From positions 1,043,200 to 1,107,199 of the forward strand of contig NZ_JACHXJ010000003.1 in NCBI RefSeq assembly GCF_014192015.1: a stretch of 64,000 bases of DNA, in the 5' to 3' direction. Shown in pieces: positions 41,990-50,992 of the stretch. Under the pieces are notes generated by a model. The model was given only the letters and a program-made list of their open reading frames with translations, made no database searches and was not told the DNA's origin. The translations under genes were made by a program, and so were the position numbers. Position 1 is the stretch's first letter. Every line of letters starts with the position of its first letter. This stretch comes from Paenibacillus rhizosphaerae. GTDB lineage: Bacteria > Bacillota > Bacilli > Paenibacillales > Paenibacillaceae.

Positions 41990-42281
41990 TTTTCTCTTTG
42001 GGCTGCGACTCCCGGCTCTTCTGCAGTACAAAGTACGCGCAGCCGAAGTTGCAGTATTCGTTGATGTAATCCATCATGCCGGAAATGGCTGTGTCCTTGG
42101 TTGCTTTGGGATGCTTATCCCGGTAAAACCCTTTAAGCCGGAGCTGGCTGTAGCCCCAATCGCCGACAATATAGTCGTAGCGGTCCAGCACTTCACTGTA
42201 TCGTTCACGAAAGGCTTCAAGGTTCCAACCGTCTTTATGATCTTTAAGCACCTCATAATTTTTTCCGCCGATCAGAATCAA
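41970..42281 (-). CDS. yutD: YutD-like protein
   Basis: The product has 103 residues. The segments EAFRERYSEVLDRYDYIVGD, WGYSQLRLKGFY and then YINEYCNFGCAYFVLQK match the YutD family. The function is unknown. As in Bacillus it is near lipA and lytH. It is probably co-transcribed with lipA, whose end lies 45 bases upstream. Confidence 0.88.
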   Translation of the reverse strand: MILIGGKNYEVLKDHKDGWNLEAFRERYSEVLDRYDYIVGDWGYSQLRLKGFYRDKHPKATKDTAISGMMDYINEYCNFGCAYFVLQKSRESQPKEKTKSGSV

Positions 42282-42326
42282 TGAACTACCCCTGCCTTTC
42301 TGCCTGAGGTTATCGTATAATGGCGC

Positions 42327-43208
42327 CTATTTATGCTGTGCAGCAGATTGTACCTGCTCATGGGCATGGTAGGAACTGCGCACAAGCGGACCGGACTCCA
42401 CGTGGCTGAATCCCCGCTTCATGCCTTCTTCCTTCAATGCGGCAAACTCATCCGGATGATAATATTTAACCACATTTAAATGCTGCGGAGAAGGCTGCAA
42501 ATATTGCCCGATCGTCATAATGTTGCAGTCCACGGCGCGAAGGTCGTCCATCGCCTGCAAAATTTCATCCCACTCTTCGCCGACCCCCAGCATAATGCTG
42601 GACTTCGTCGGAATATTCGGCTGCATTTCCTTCGCTCTGCGCAGCAGTTCCAGGGAGCGGTCATACTTCGCTTTGGCGCGCACACGATTCGACATGCGTT
42701 CCACCGTTTCAATGTTATGGTTCAAAATATCCGGCTTCGCGTCCATTACGATCTTCAGGGCGTCCCAATTGCCCATAAAGTCCGGAATCAGCACCTCCAC
42801 GCTGCACAGCGGTAGACGCTTGCGGACAGCTTTGATCGACTCGGCGAAAATGGATGCACCTCCGTCGGACAGATCGTCCCGGGCCACACTGGTGATGACG
42901 CAGTGGCGCAGACCCATATTCTCCGCCGCTTCAGCGACACGTTCCGGCTCCTGGAGGTCCAGCTCCGTCGGTTTTCCTGTATTTACTGCACAAAAACGGC
43001 AGGCCCGCGTACAAATATCGCCGAGAATCATAAACGTGGCGGTACGATTGGCCCAGCACTCATATATGTTAGGGCAACGTGCTTCTTCACATACCGTGTG
43101 AAGGGTCTTAGAGCGCATCATGCTCTTGATTTCCTGGTAATTGTCACCGGTTGTCAGTTTGATGCGAATCCAATCCGGCTTCGGCTCCTTGATGGTATTC
43201 GTAGGCAA
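42327..43208 (-). CDS. lipA: Lipoyl synthase
   Basis: This 293-residue protein starts at TTG with AGAAGG upstream. It is a radical SAM enzyme with both iron-sulfur sites: auxiliary CEEARCPNIYEC and radical SAM CTRACRFC. The C-terminus has the conserved RSSYHAHEQ. It inserts sulfur into octanoyl groups on lipoyl domains of pyruvate and related dehydrogenases. Length is normal. Confidence 0.97.
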   Translation of the reverse strand: MPTNTIKEPKPDWIRIKLTTGDNYQEIKSMMRSKTLHTVCEEARCPNIYECWANRTATFMILGDICTRACRFCAVNTGKPTELDLQEPERVAEAAENMGLRHCVITSVARDDLSDGGASIFAESIKAVRKRLPLCSVEVLIPDFMGNWDALKIVMDAKPDILNHNIETVERMSNRVRAKAKYDRSLELLRRAKEMQPNIPTKSSIMLGVGEEWDEILQAMDDLRAVDCNIMTIGQYLQPSPQHLNVVKYYHPDEFAALKEEGMKRGFSHVESGPLVRSSYHAHEQVQSAAQHK

Positions 43209-43397
43209 TGTTCTGACCTTCTTTCGCTATCATGGTTAGCTGCTGCATGTTCCATATTATATCATGAAATCAGCCAAAATACTTCCATTTCCACGCACGG
43301 ATAAATTCCAGGTTCTTGATTCACTCTAAGGCTATGTCGGTCCAGTCCTAATTATCCAAGCGTGGACTGTACCAAACTGGCAGGAGGTAGAGAACCG

Positions 43398-44489
43398 ATG
43401 AAATACATTGTTCCGCATACACGGTGGTTCAAACGTTCGCTGACAGGTATGCTCGCATCGGCGCTGCTGCTGGGTTGCTTCCAATTTCCCGTTAAGGTGG
43501 AGGCGGAACCGGCGGCTCCGGAGCCAGACCAAGCCACGAAATCGTTAGATCAGCTGAGCCGGACCGAAATCCTGGATTCCAGAAAGGCACTCTATGCGAG
43601 GATCAGCAAAGCCACCAGCATTCCTTGGTACAGGATTGCCGCGATCGATCAGTACGAACGGACCCTGACCAAAGCCCACCCGAAGGACCGCAAGCACCCG
43701 GAGCGCCTCACCGGCATCCTCATCACGGAACCGGCCTGGTCGGGGGTGTTCAATCCGGAACTGAACGATCATAACCCGCGGTCTATTTCCATCTTCGACG
43801 GATACGGACGCGACGGCTCCGGCGACGGGCGCGCAGATCCCAACAACGACCTCGACGTGCTCTACAGCATGGCTCATTATTTGCAGCGGTTCGGTAAATC
43901 ACAGGAAGATTTCAACATCGCAATGTGGGAATATTACCATAACAGCCGCTCGGTTCAACGGATCGAACAATTTTCCAAGCTGTATGAAAAATTCGGTACG
44001 CTGGATTTATCCGGGCATGCCTTCCCTCTCCCCATCAGCAGCAGCTACTCGTACCGGAGTACCTGGGGAAGCGGGCGGAGCTGGGGCGGTTACCGGATCC
44101 ATGAGGGCACGGACATCTTTGCGAACTACGGCGTTCCCGTGCGAAGCACCTGCTACGGCGTCATTGAGCTCAAGGGGTGGAACCCGTTCGGCGGCTGGCG
44201 TATCGGCATCCGTGATCTGGATAACCATTACCATTACTACGCCCATCTTCAAGGGTTTGAAAAGTCCATAAAACAGGGAGATATCGTCGCGCCTAGCCAA
44301 ACGATCGGCTGGGTCGGCAGCTCCGGCTACGGAAAACCCGGTACGCAGGGAAAATTCCCCCCGCATCTGCACTACGGCATCTACCGCGACAGCGGCCTGG
44401 TCGAATGGTCGTTTGACCCTTATCCGTCCCTCCGTCACTGGGAAATGGAAGAGCGCAAAGCGCTGAAAAAGAAAAAGGGATCCTCCTGA
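43398..44489 (+). CDS. lytH: M23 peptidase LytH (L-Ala-D-Glu endopeptidase)
   Basis: The product has 363 residues from ATG 43398, after CAGGAGG. A signal peptide (MLASALLLGCFQFPVKVEA) is followed by a helical N-domain, then the M23 zinc motifs IHEGTDIFA (first His and Asp) and PPHLHYGIY. LytH of Bacillus trims peptide side chains in spore cortex and is made late in sporulation. The neighbourhood lipA-lytH-yunB is like that of Bacillus. The terminator overlaps its stop codon. Confidence 0.9.
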   Translation: MKYIVPHTRWFKRSLTGMLASALLLGCFQFPVKVEAEPAAPEPDQATKSLDQLSRTEILDSRKALYARISKATSIPWYRIAAIDQYERTLTKAHPKDRKHPERLTGILITEPAWSGVFNPELNDHNPRSISIFDGYGRDGSGDGRADPNNDLDVLYSMAHYLQRFGKSQEDFNIAMWEYYHNSRSVQRIEQFSKLYEKFGTLDLSGHAFPLPISSSYSYRSTWGSGRSWGGYRIHEGTDIFANYGVPVRSTCYGVIELKGWNPFGGWRIGIRDLDNHYHYYAHLQGFEKSIKQGDIVAPSQTIGWVGSSGYGKPGTQGKFPPHLHYGIYRDSGLVEWSFDPYPSLRHWEMEERKALKKKKGSS

Positions 44490-44515
44490 ACCGCGTGTTC
44501 GGGAGATCCCTTTTT
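44472..44515. terminator. Bidirectional terminator between lytH and yunB
   Basis: AAAAAGGGATC and GATCCCTTTTT form a stem with T runs both ways. It covers the lytH stop codon. Confidence 0.85.
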
Positions 44516-44535
44516 CTTTTGCATGAACCGTTCGA

Positions 44536-45375
44536 TTAGTGCTTCCCTGTTTCCCCCGTTACCCCGCCGGTCGAATCCGTTCCGGGACTCTCCCCTCCCG
44601 GATTGACGTTGGACGGAGTTCCGGCCGCCGCCGGGCTTCCGCTTTGCTGGCTTTGCGCTCCGGCTCCGGGCAGCGCGATGCTTGGGGCTGCGGGCCCGTT
44701 CTCCCCGACCGGCGTGCCCTTGCTGTCGTAATAATACATCGGCACGTTGCCGACGACCATCAGGTAGGAGACCGGAATTTCCGTATCAACGATTTCCGGC
44801 TCCATATCGAACGGCACGACGACCCCTACTTCGACCGTTACATGAATATAAATCTCTACGAGCACCATATTGATCCCCGCATCTTTTTCCCTCGTCTTCA
44901 GATCCACCTTGACCGCACCTTGAGGTTCAACCCGAATCGGGATATTGGGACCGAAGGAAGCGATAATCGGGCTGCCGAGCGCCTGACCCAGCGGAATGCT
45001 CTCGGCCAGCTTATGTTTGTCCTCCAGCGTGGACTGAACCACCTTGAAGGTGCTGGAGGTAATTTTCATATGCTCTGCGTAATTCAGCATAAAGCCGGAT
45101 ACTTTGCCGGCCGTATCCATTTTCCAATCGATCAGGTCATCCGCGTTCTCGCCTTCAGCCACCTGCGCAGCCACCGCTTCATTAATGGCGTCGGTCGCTA
45201 TCTGCTTCATGCGGATTTTGGCCAAGTACATGATGGGCGGCTTCAGATGATTTTCGACATAGGCGAAGGCCTGGAGCATAAGAATAAGCAATACCAATGC
45301 TCCGATCAGCCATACCCTCCGCCGGCTCCGGGGCCTGCTCGCCCCTCTGCTGCGCCATCTGGCCCTTCTTTTCAT
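44536..45375 (-). CDS. yunB: Sporulation protein YunB
   Basis: This 279-residue protein has an Arg-rich start, then a membrane anchor (RVWLIGALVLLILMLQAFAY). The conserved core contains MKQIATDAINEAVAAQVAEG, KMDTAGKVSGFMLNYAEHMK and IPLGQALGSPIIASFGPNIP. The last 60 residues are a Gly/Pro/Ser-rich tail that is longer than in Bacillus. YunB is sigma-E controlled and needed for efficient sporulation, although its activity is not known. Confidence 0.9.
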   Translation of the reverse strand: MKRRARWRSRGASRPRSRRRVWLIGALVLLILMLQAFAYVENHLKPPIMYLAKIRMKQIATDAINEAVAAQVAEGENADDLIDWKMDTAGKVSGFMLNYAEHMKITSSTFKVVQSTLEDKHKLAESIPLGQALGSPIIASFGPNIPIRVEPQGAVKVDLKTREKDAGINMVLVEIYIHVTVEVGVVVPFDMEPEIVDTEIPVSYLMVVGNVPMYYYDSKGTPVGENGPAAPSIALPGAGAQSQQSGSPAAAGTPSNVNPGGESPGTDSTGGVTGETGKH

Positions 45376-45619
45376 GCCGGAACCCCTCCTTCGAAGCCGT
45401 AGGTTACCTTATCAGCATATGCCCGGGCTTGGCAAAAAAGAAGAGCAAGCCCAGCTCCTGCCAGGGAGCAGCCTCTTCCTTATTTTGTTATACTGGTATC
45501 AGCATTGGAGGAAGATCATTATCCCCAATCTCATATTTTAAAAAAGTTGAGCATCCCGTATCCTTTTCCCCCTGTTCAAACGTTATCTGTATAGAGGCCT
45601 CTACAGGAGTGTGATTAAC

Positions 45620-46315
45620 ATGTTAATCCGTCAATTCCATGACACCGGATATCATCGCGAGGATATTTCGGAGCTGTACCCAAGTCTGAAAAAATACTGC
45701 CTGAGCGTCACCCGCAACCGCTGGGATGCCGAAGATCTGGCACATGACACGATCGATAAAACGCTGCGCTTCTGCCTGAAAGATCCGTCTTCTCAGCGGC
45801 AGCCCAGCCTGCCGTTGATGATGACGATTGCCCGCAACCATTGGATCGATCTCGTCCGCAAAAGGTCGCGCGAGTCGGCCGAACCGATGGTTGAGCCGCA
45901 ATCTGCCGATCACCCGATCGAGATGCTCCTGTCCGGGCTCGACACCTTAATGGAGAAGCTGACGCCAAAGCAGCTGCTGGTGTTCGTGCTGAAGGACGTG
46001 TTTGAGAGCCGGGTGTCGGATATCGCCAGCATGCTGGAACTGAATGAAACGACAGTCAAATCACTGCTGCACAGGGCGCGCCGCAACCTCAGCGGAGACA
46101 CCGGCGAAGCGGCTTCGCCGGACCCGCACTGGAAGGACGTGGAGCAGGAGGAGTTTCGCCATCTCCTGCTGACCGCCATCCGGCAGGAGAAGCCTGAGCT
46201 GCTCCAGCGGCTAATGATAGCTCTGCAGCCGGCAACGGACCGGGCCCCAGTGGTCGGTTTCGGCCGGACCCGGATGTCCTCCGGAGCGGGTATGTCCCTG
46301 CGCTGTGCGGCGTAG
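45620..46315 (+). CDS. Sigma-70 family (ECF-like) sigma factor
   Basis: The product has 231 residues from ATG 45620. Region 2 is YPSLKKYCLSVTRNRWDAED and LAHDTIDKTLRFCL; region 4 is LTPKQLLVFVLKDVFESRVS then IASMLELNETTVKSLLHRAR. A C-terminal extension of about 60 residues has no known motif. No anti-sigma gene is near; a clpP-type gene follows after 37 bases and is probably co-transcribed. Regulation by proteolysis through ClpP is a thought only. Confidence 0.82.
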   Translation: MLIRQFHDTGYHREDISELYPSLKKYCLSVTRNRWDAEDLAHDTIDKTLRFCLKDPSSQRQPSLPLMMTIARNHWIDLVRKRSRESAEPMVEPQSADHPIEMLLSGLDTLMEKLTPKQLLVFVLKDVFESRVSDIASMLELNETTVKSLLHRARRNLSGDTGEAASPDPHWKDVEQEEFRHLLLTAIRQEKPELLQRLMIALQPATDRAPVVGFGRTRMSSGAGMSLRCAA

Positions 46316-46352
46316 ATCCTTTGTGCCTTCCCATATAAAGGAGGCCTTGAAC

Positions 46353-46940
46353 ATGAACACGATTCCTTACGTTGTGGAACAAAGCCGGCTTGGCGAGCGT
46401 TCCTATGATATTTATTCGCGCCTTTTGAAGGACCGGATTATATTTCTCGGTTCCGAAGTGAACGACGTGGTGGCCAACAGCATCATCGCACAGCTGCTGT
46501 TCCTGGCCGCCGACGATCCGGAGAAAGATATATCCCTGTATATCAACAGCCCAGGGGGCTCTACCTCGGCAGGCTATGCCATTCTGGACACGATGGACTA
46601 CATCAAGCCGAAGGTCAGCACGATTTGCATGGGCTTCGCCGCCTCCATGGGCGCCGTGCTCTTCCTCGCCGGTGAAAAGGGCATGCGTTATGCCCTCCCC
46701 AACAGCGAGTTCATGCTGCATCAGCCGCTCGGTGGAGCCCAAGGTCCCGCCGCCGATATCGATATCTCGGCGCGCCGGATTTTGAAGCTGAGAAGCAAGA
46801 TCAACGATTTTATCGCGGAGAAGACCGGACAGCCGCTCGAACGCATCGAAAAGGACACGAACCGTGACTTCTTCCTCTCCGCCCAGGAAGCGTTGGAATA
46901 CGGCATCGTGGACCGGATTATTACACAGCCGGTGAAATAG
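46353..46940 (+). CDS. clpP: ClpP-family serine protease (probable second paralogue)
   Basis: This 195-residue protein has the full catalytic set: Ser98 in GFAASMGAV, His123 in FMLHQPLGG, Asp172 in NRDFFLSAQEA. It starts after AAAGGAGG. The N-terminus (MNTIPYVVEQSRLGERSYDI) is that of the bacterial ClpP housekeeping type. It forms a tetradecameric chamber that needs a Clp ATPase. It sits after a sigma factor gene rather than in the usual setting, so it may be a specialised paralogue; the rest of the genome would be needed to tell. Confidence 0.92.
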   Translation: MNTIPYVVEQSRLGERSYDIYSRLLKDRIIFLGSEVNDVVANSIIAQLLFLAADDPEKDISLYINSPGGSTSAGYAILDTMDYIKPKVSTICMGFAASMGAVLFLAGEKGMRYALPNSEFMLHQPLGGAQGPAADIDISARRILKLRSKINDFIAEKTGQPLERIEKDTNRDFFLSAQEALEYGIVDRIITQPVK

Positions 46941-47013
46941 CCGTTTCTCAGTAAGCCGGTAAAACTTCGGCTTAAGCCGCCCCACTACCATGTACATCAG
47001 AAGGTTCTTGCTT

Positions 47014-47046
47014 AAAAGCCGACGGACTTGTCCGCCGGCTTTTTTG
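47014..47046 (+). terminator. Terminator after clpP
   Basis: AAAAGCCGACGGAC and GTCCGCCGGCTTTT pair with one mismatch, then a T run. It ends the sigma-clpP transcript. Confidence 0.9.
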
Positions 47047-47241
47047 CTGTCCTTTACACGGCACCCTACCCTGCATTCCCTTTTCCATCACAGACAATCA
47101 AAGATTTATCATACCTGCCGCCTCCTGTCGGCTTTGTGTTCTATTGCCCTGCTTCTAATATCCAGGTCAGTCAGCCGCAAATTTTCGTTCCGTCTGCCAT
47201 ACTTGTATGGTAGTATGGAAGTGTCAGGAGGTATGCATGAA
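47047..47241 (+). promoter_or_regulatory. Promoter/operator region of the hexuronate operon
   Basis: The inverted repeat CCATAC-TT-GTATGG lies at 47197-47210, followed by TAGTATGG, which repeats one arm. It overlaps the expected promoter (TAGTAT as -10 candidate at 47211-47216) and is 32 bases before the GntR start. It is the probable site at which the GntR protein represses its own operon. Confidence 0.6.
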
Positions 47242-47916
47242 ATGGATGAAATTATGCTCCAATCCGGTTCAGCCGGAAATATCGTGTACCAACAGCTCAA
47301 GCAGCAGATTGTCAGCCTGGAGCTTCCCCCGGGGACGGCCCTGTCCGAGAAAGAAACGTCCCTGACTTTCCACGTCAGCCGGACGCCGGTTCGGGAGAGC
47401 TTCGTACGCCTGGCCCAGGAAGGCCTGCTGCTGGTGCTGCCTCAAAGGGGAACCCGTGTCTCGCTGATCGATCCGGACATGGTGGAGGAAGCGCGGTTCA
47501 TGCGCGAGCAGCTGGAGAAGGCCGTCATCCGTCTCGCCTGCGAATCCTTTCCCGCAGACAAGCTGCAGGAAATGGAGAACAATCTCATGATGCAGCAGGA
47601 GAGCATGGAGCGGCATGACGGCAAAAGCATGTTCGAGCTCGATGAGGCTTTTCATCGGATCCTGTTCGAGGGCGTCCGGAAAATGGGCACCTGGAACGTC
47701 ATTCAGCAGATGAACGCGCATTTAAACCGCACCCGCGTGTTGTGGCTGTCGCAGGATCCGCACTGGGGGCATCTGTTTGGGCAGCACAGGGAAATGATCC
47801 AGGCGATCCGCAGCCAGAATGCGGACCTGGCCGAACGGATCATGAAGGAGCATCTGACCCTCAGCATTTCGAACCTCCCGGTCCTGAAACAGCGTTACCC
47901 GGAATATTTCAAGTAA
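47242..47916 (+). CDS. GntR/FadR-type transcriptional regulator
   Basis: The product has 224 residues from ATG 47242, with AGGAGG ten bases upstream. The winged helix is VYQQLKQQIVSLELPPGTAL, SEKETSLTFHVSRTPVRESF and LVLPQRGTRVSLI. The C-terminal FCD domain (EARFMREQLEKAVIRLACES, DEAFHRILFEGVRKM, HREMIQAIRSQNADLAERIM) has the His/Asp residues that bind a metal and a small acid. Genes for mannonate metabolism follow, so a hexuronate-derived ligand is likely. Confidence 0.9.
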   Translation: MDEIMLQSGSAGNIVYQQLKQQIVSLELPPGTALSEKETSLTFHVSRTPVRESFVRLAQEGLLLVLPQRGTRVSLIDPDMVEEARFMREQLEKAVIRLACESFPADKLQEMENNLMMQQESMERHDGKSMFELDEAFHRILFEGVRKMGTWNVIQQMNAHLNRTRVLWLSQDPHWGHLFGQHREMIQAIRSQNADLAERIMKEHLTLSISNLPVLKQRYPEYFK

Positions 47917-48031
47917 GTCATTTTGGCCTCTGTAGCAAGGCCGCCAGAGCATGCCGTACCGGTACCGGCAATGGTGCCGATGAGATGGCAGCAGCTTCTT
48001 TCAGCAAAACAACACAATGACAAGGCGGTGT

Positions 48032-49138
48032 ATGGGATTGCGTATGGTATTCCGTTGGTTTGGCGAAGGCAATGACACGGTCTCGCTGGATCATATCAAA
48101 CAAATTCCCGGTGTCGAAGGGATCGTGTGGGCGCTTCATGACGTCCCGGCCGGAGACGAATGGCCGATGGAGAAGATCATCGCTGTTCGGGATCATGCTG
48201 CAGCACATAACCTTCATATTGACGTGGTGGAAAGCGTTAACGTCCACGAGGATATTAAGCTGGGGCTGCCAACCCGGGACAATTATATCGACAATTACAT
48301 CAAAACGATCGAAAAGCTGGCGCAGGTCGGCGTGAAAGTAATTTGCTATAACTTTATGCCGGTGTTCGACTGGGCGCGGACGGATCTCTACAAGGGGCTG
48401 GAGGACGGCTCAACGGCACTCTTTTTTGAAAAATCCAAAATACACGGCATTGACCCGTTCGACCTTGTGCAGACGATCAACCAGAACACCTCCCTGACGA
48501 TGCCCGGCTGGGAACCCGAACGTCTTACGCATTTGACCTCTCTGTTTGAGGCATATCGGAATGTGACGTCCGAGGATTTATGGGACCATCTCGCCTATTT
48601 CCTGGAGGCGATCATTCCAACCGCAGAACGTTGCGGCATTACGATGGCCATTCACCCGGATGATCCGCCATGGCCGATTTTCGGGCTGCCGCGCATCATG
48701 ACCGGTCAGGACAGCCTGCGGCGTCTGCTCTCCCTGATGGACAGCCCGTCCAACGGCATTACGCTCTGCAGCGGCTCGCTGGGGGCCAATCCGGACAACG
48801 ACATCATCGCCATGATCCATGAGTTTGCGGACCGGATTCCGTTTGCCCATATCCGCAATGTGCGTGTGTATGAGAACGGCGACTTTATCGAGACTTCGCA
48901 CCGGACGCAGGACGGCACCGTCGATATCGCCGGCATCGTCAAGGCATATCACGACACCGGCTTTACCGGTTATGCCCGCCCGGACCATGGCCGACATCTA
49001 TGGGGCGAGCAGTGCCGGCCGGGATACGGCCTGTATGACCGTGCCATGGGCATTATGTATCTCTGGGGGCTGTGGGACGCCTACCAGAAGCTTCAACCTA
49101 CCGCAGAAAAGAGGGATACGCATGAAAGCATTGCCTAA
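48032..49138 (+). CDS. uxuA: Mannonate dehydratase
   Basis: This 368-residue protein matches UxuA throughout: FRWFGEGNDTVSLDHIKQIP, GVEGIVWALHDVPAG, VKVICYNFMPVFDWARTDL, MAIHPDDPPWPIFGLPRIM and GFTGYARPDHGRHLWG. It removes water from D-mannonate to give 2-keto-3-deoxygluconate in glucuronate breakdown. ATG at 48032 or 48044 may be the start. Its end overlaps the next gene by 17 bases. Confidence 0.95.
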   Translation: MGLRMVFRWFGEGNDTVSLDHIKQIPGVEGIVWALHDVPAGDEWPMEKIIAVRDHAAAHNLHIDVVESVNVHEDIKLGLPTRDNYIDNYIKTIEKLAQVGVKVICYNFMPVFDWARTDLYKGLEDGSTALFFEKSKIHGIDPFDLVQTINQNTSLTMPGWEPERLTHLTSLFEAYRNVTSEDLWDHLAYFLEAIIPTAERCGITMAIHPDDPPWPIFGLPRIMTGQDSLRRLLSLMDSPSNGITLCSGSLGANPDNDIIAMIHEFADRIPFAHIRNVRVYENGDFIETSHRTQDGTVDIAGIVKAYHDTGFTGYARPDHGRHLWGEQCRPGYGLYDRAMGIMYLWGLWDAYQKLQPTAEKRDTHESIA

Positions 49139-49976
49139 CCACCCTGCCTTACATGGAAAAACAGCCGTTGTTACCGGCGGCTCCGGGGTTCTCTGCAGCG
49201 CGATGGCGCTGGAGCTCGGGCGCCAAGGGGTGAAGGTCGCGATTTTGAACCGGACGGCGGAGAAAGGCGAAGCCGTTGCCCGTCAAATCCGCGAGGCGGG
49301 CGGCCAGGCGCTTGCCGTGGCCTGTGACGTGATGGTGCCTAGCAGCGTGCAGGCGGCGGAGCGCCAGGTCCGCGAGGCCTTCGGTCCGTGCGATATCCTG
49401 ATTAACGGAGCGGGCGGAAATCACCCCAGTGCCAACACGACGGAAGAGGTCCATAAGCCGGAGCACCTTGGACAGCCGGGGATCACAACGTTTTTTGATT
49501 TGAGCATCCAGGGTTTCCAGAACGTGCTTGGCCTCAATATGATCGGCACCCTCATCCCGACCCAGGTCTTTACCGGGCAGATGATCGGCCGTCCTGGCGC
49601 GGTTGTGCTGAACATATCTTCCATGAGCGCACCGAGCCCCATGACCAAGGTGCCCGCGTACAGCGCAGCCAAGGCTGCGATTAACAACTTTACGCAGTGG
49701 CTGGCGGTTCACCTGGCCGAATCGGGCATTCGGGTCAATGCCATTGCCCCCGGCTTTTTCCTGACGGAACAGAACCGGAATCTGCTGACCAACGAGGACG
49801 GGTCCCTGACCGAGCGTTCCCATAAAATCATCAGCCACACACCGATGCGCCGATTCGGCGTTCCGGAGGACCTGCTGGGTACCCTGCTCTGGCTGGTGGA
49901 CGACACCACCTCGGGTTTTGTCACCGGCACAGTAGTGCCCGTTGACGGCGGATTCATGGCTTATTCGGGCGTGTAA
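49122..49976 (+). CDS. uxuB: SDR-family D-mannonate oxidoreductase (UxuB/YjmF type)
   Basis: The product has 284 residues from ATG 49122, after GAGGGA. The NAD-binding start is AVVTGGSGVLCSAMALELG, NGAGG is the second motif, and the catalytic residues are Ser in NISSMSAPS and YSAAK. The C-terminus (FVTGTVVPVDGGFM) is usual for SDRs. Linked to uxuA, it should reduce fructuronate to mannonate. Bacillus uses an SDR of this kind (YjmF) and not the long-chain UxuB of Escherichia. Confidence 0.88.
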   Translation: MKALPNHPALHGKTAVVTGGSGVLCSAMALELGRQGVKVAILNRTAEKGEAVARQIREAGGQALAVACDVMVPSSVQAAERQVREAFGPCDILINGAGGNHPSANTTEEVHKPEHLGQPGITTFFDLSIQGFQNVLGLNMIGTLIPTQVFTGQMIGRPGAVVLNISSMSAPSPMTKVPAYSAAKAAINNFTQWLAVHLAESGIRVNAIAPGFFLTEQNRNLLTNEDGSLTERSHKIISHTPMRRFGVPEDLLGTLLWLVDDTTSGFVTGTVVPVDGGFMAYSGV

Positions 49977-50049
49977 CGAACGCATAAGGCTTTTCTTGGC
50001 TGGGTAGATGTGAAGCAATTTACGTCAGTACTCCTCCCGGCAGCACGCA

Positions 50050-50097
50050 AAAAAGGCAGTTCCGCATCGTACGCCGATCGGAATTGCCTTTTATTTT
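50050..50097. terminator. Bidirectional terminator
   Basis: AAAAGGCAGTTCCG and CGGAATTGCCTTTT form a long stem with one wobble. It lies between the convergent hexuronate operon and ysgA. Confidence 0.87.
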
Positions 50098-50116
50098 GAT
50101 CCACAGGCAGGCAGGC

Positions 50117-50914
50117 TCAAGCAAAATGCCGCTGCCGCATCGCCTCGAACAGCATCAGCGTCGAAGCCATCGCCACGTTCAGCGATTCGGCCTGTCCCCG
50201 CATCGGAATGATGAGCGCGTCATCCACCAGCTGCTGCGCCTGCCCCGATACCCCTTTGGCTTCGTTGCCGACGAGCAGCCAGCAGGAGCCCTGCCGGAAA
50301 TCGTAGCTGTAGCACGTGTCCCGCGCCTGCAGGCTGGTACTGATCACCCGCGTGCCGCGCTGCTTCGCCTCCGGCAAAATTTCCATCAAATCCCCCTCCA
50401 CCACGGGGAGATGGAACAGCGACCCCATGGTCGAGCGGATCGTCTTCGGGTTGTACAGGTCGGCCGACCCGCGCCCCAGAATGACCCCGTCCGCCCCCGC
50501 TGCATCGGCACTGCGGATGATCGTCCCCACATTACCGGGGTCCTGCACGCCGTCCAGCACGATGACCAGGCTGCCCTCCAGGCTCATCAAAGCGTCCAGC
50601 CCTGCCGCGGTCTTGGGCTTCCGGGCAACGGCAAAGACCGGCTGCGGTGTTTTGGTATCCGTGCACTTTGCGATTACCGCAGGCGATACGCCGATCCACT
50701 CCGCAGATTCCCCGCCGGCAAGGTGGGCAAGCTCGGACGGAACCCCCTGCTCCAGATCGAAAGCGACGCATTCGAGGTCTGCACCGGCCGTCAGCGCCTC
50801 CTGCACGAGATGAATGCCCTCGATGATATATTTATGATGCTTATCCCGGTGCTTCTTCTCGAGCAGCTGCGCCCATTCCTTGACCCGGGGGTTTTGCGGT
50901 GAAATGATGTCCAT
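50117..50914 (-). CDS. ysgA: SpoU-family RNA 2'-O-methyltransferase YsgA
   Basis: This 265-residue protein has a substrate-binding N-terminal domain (SPQNPRVKEWAQLLEKKHRD) and a knotted SPOUT domain with VLDGVQDPGNVGTIIRSADA, WLLVGNEAKGVSGQ and IPMRGQAESLNVAMASTLML. Those are the three SpoU motifs. It methylates rRNA or tRNA ribose; the exact site is not known. As in Bacillus, sspI is nearby. Confidence 0.9.
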   Translation of the reverse strand: MDIISPQNPRVKEWAQLLEKKHRDKHHKYIIEGIHLVQEALTAGADLECVAFDLEQGVPSELAHLAGGESAEWIGVSPAVIAKCTDTKTPQPVFAVARKPKTAAGLDALMSLEGSLVIVLDGVQDPGNVGTIIRSADAAGADGVILGRGSADLYNPKTIRSTMGSLFHLPVVEGDLMEILPEAKQRGTRVISTSLQARDTCYSYDFRQGSCWLLVGNEAKGVSGQAQQLVDDALIIPMRGQAESLNVAMASTLMLFEAMRQRHFA

Positions 50915-50992
50915 CCTTAACCGTCCTTCTCATGATTCATCTGTCGAACTGCTCCTTTGCCCCAGGACGAGGTTCTCGCGCTGAGGATCGGA

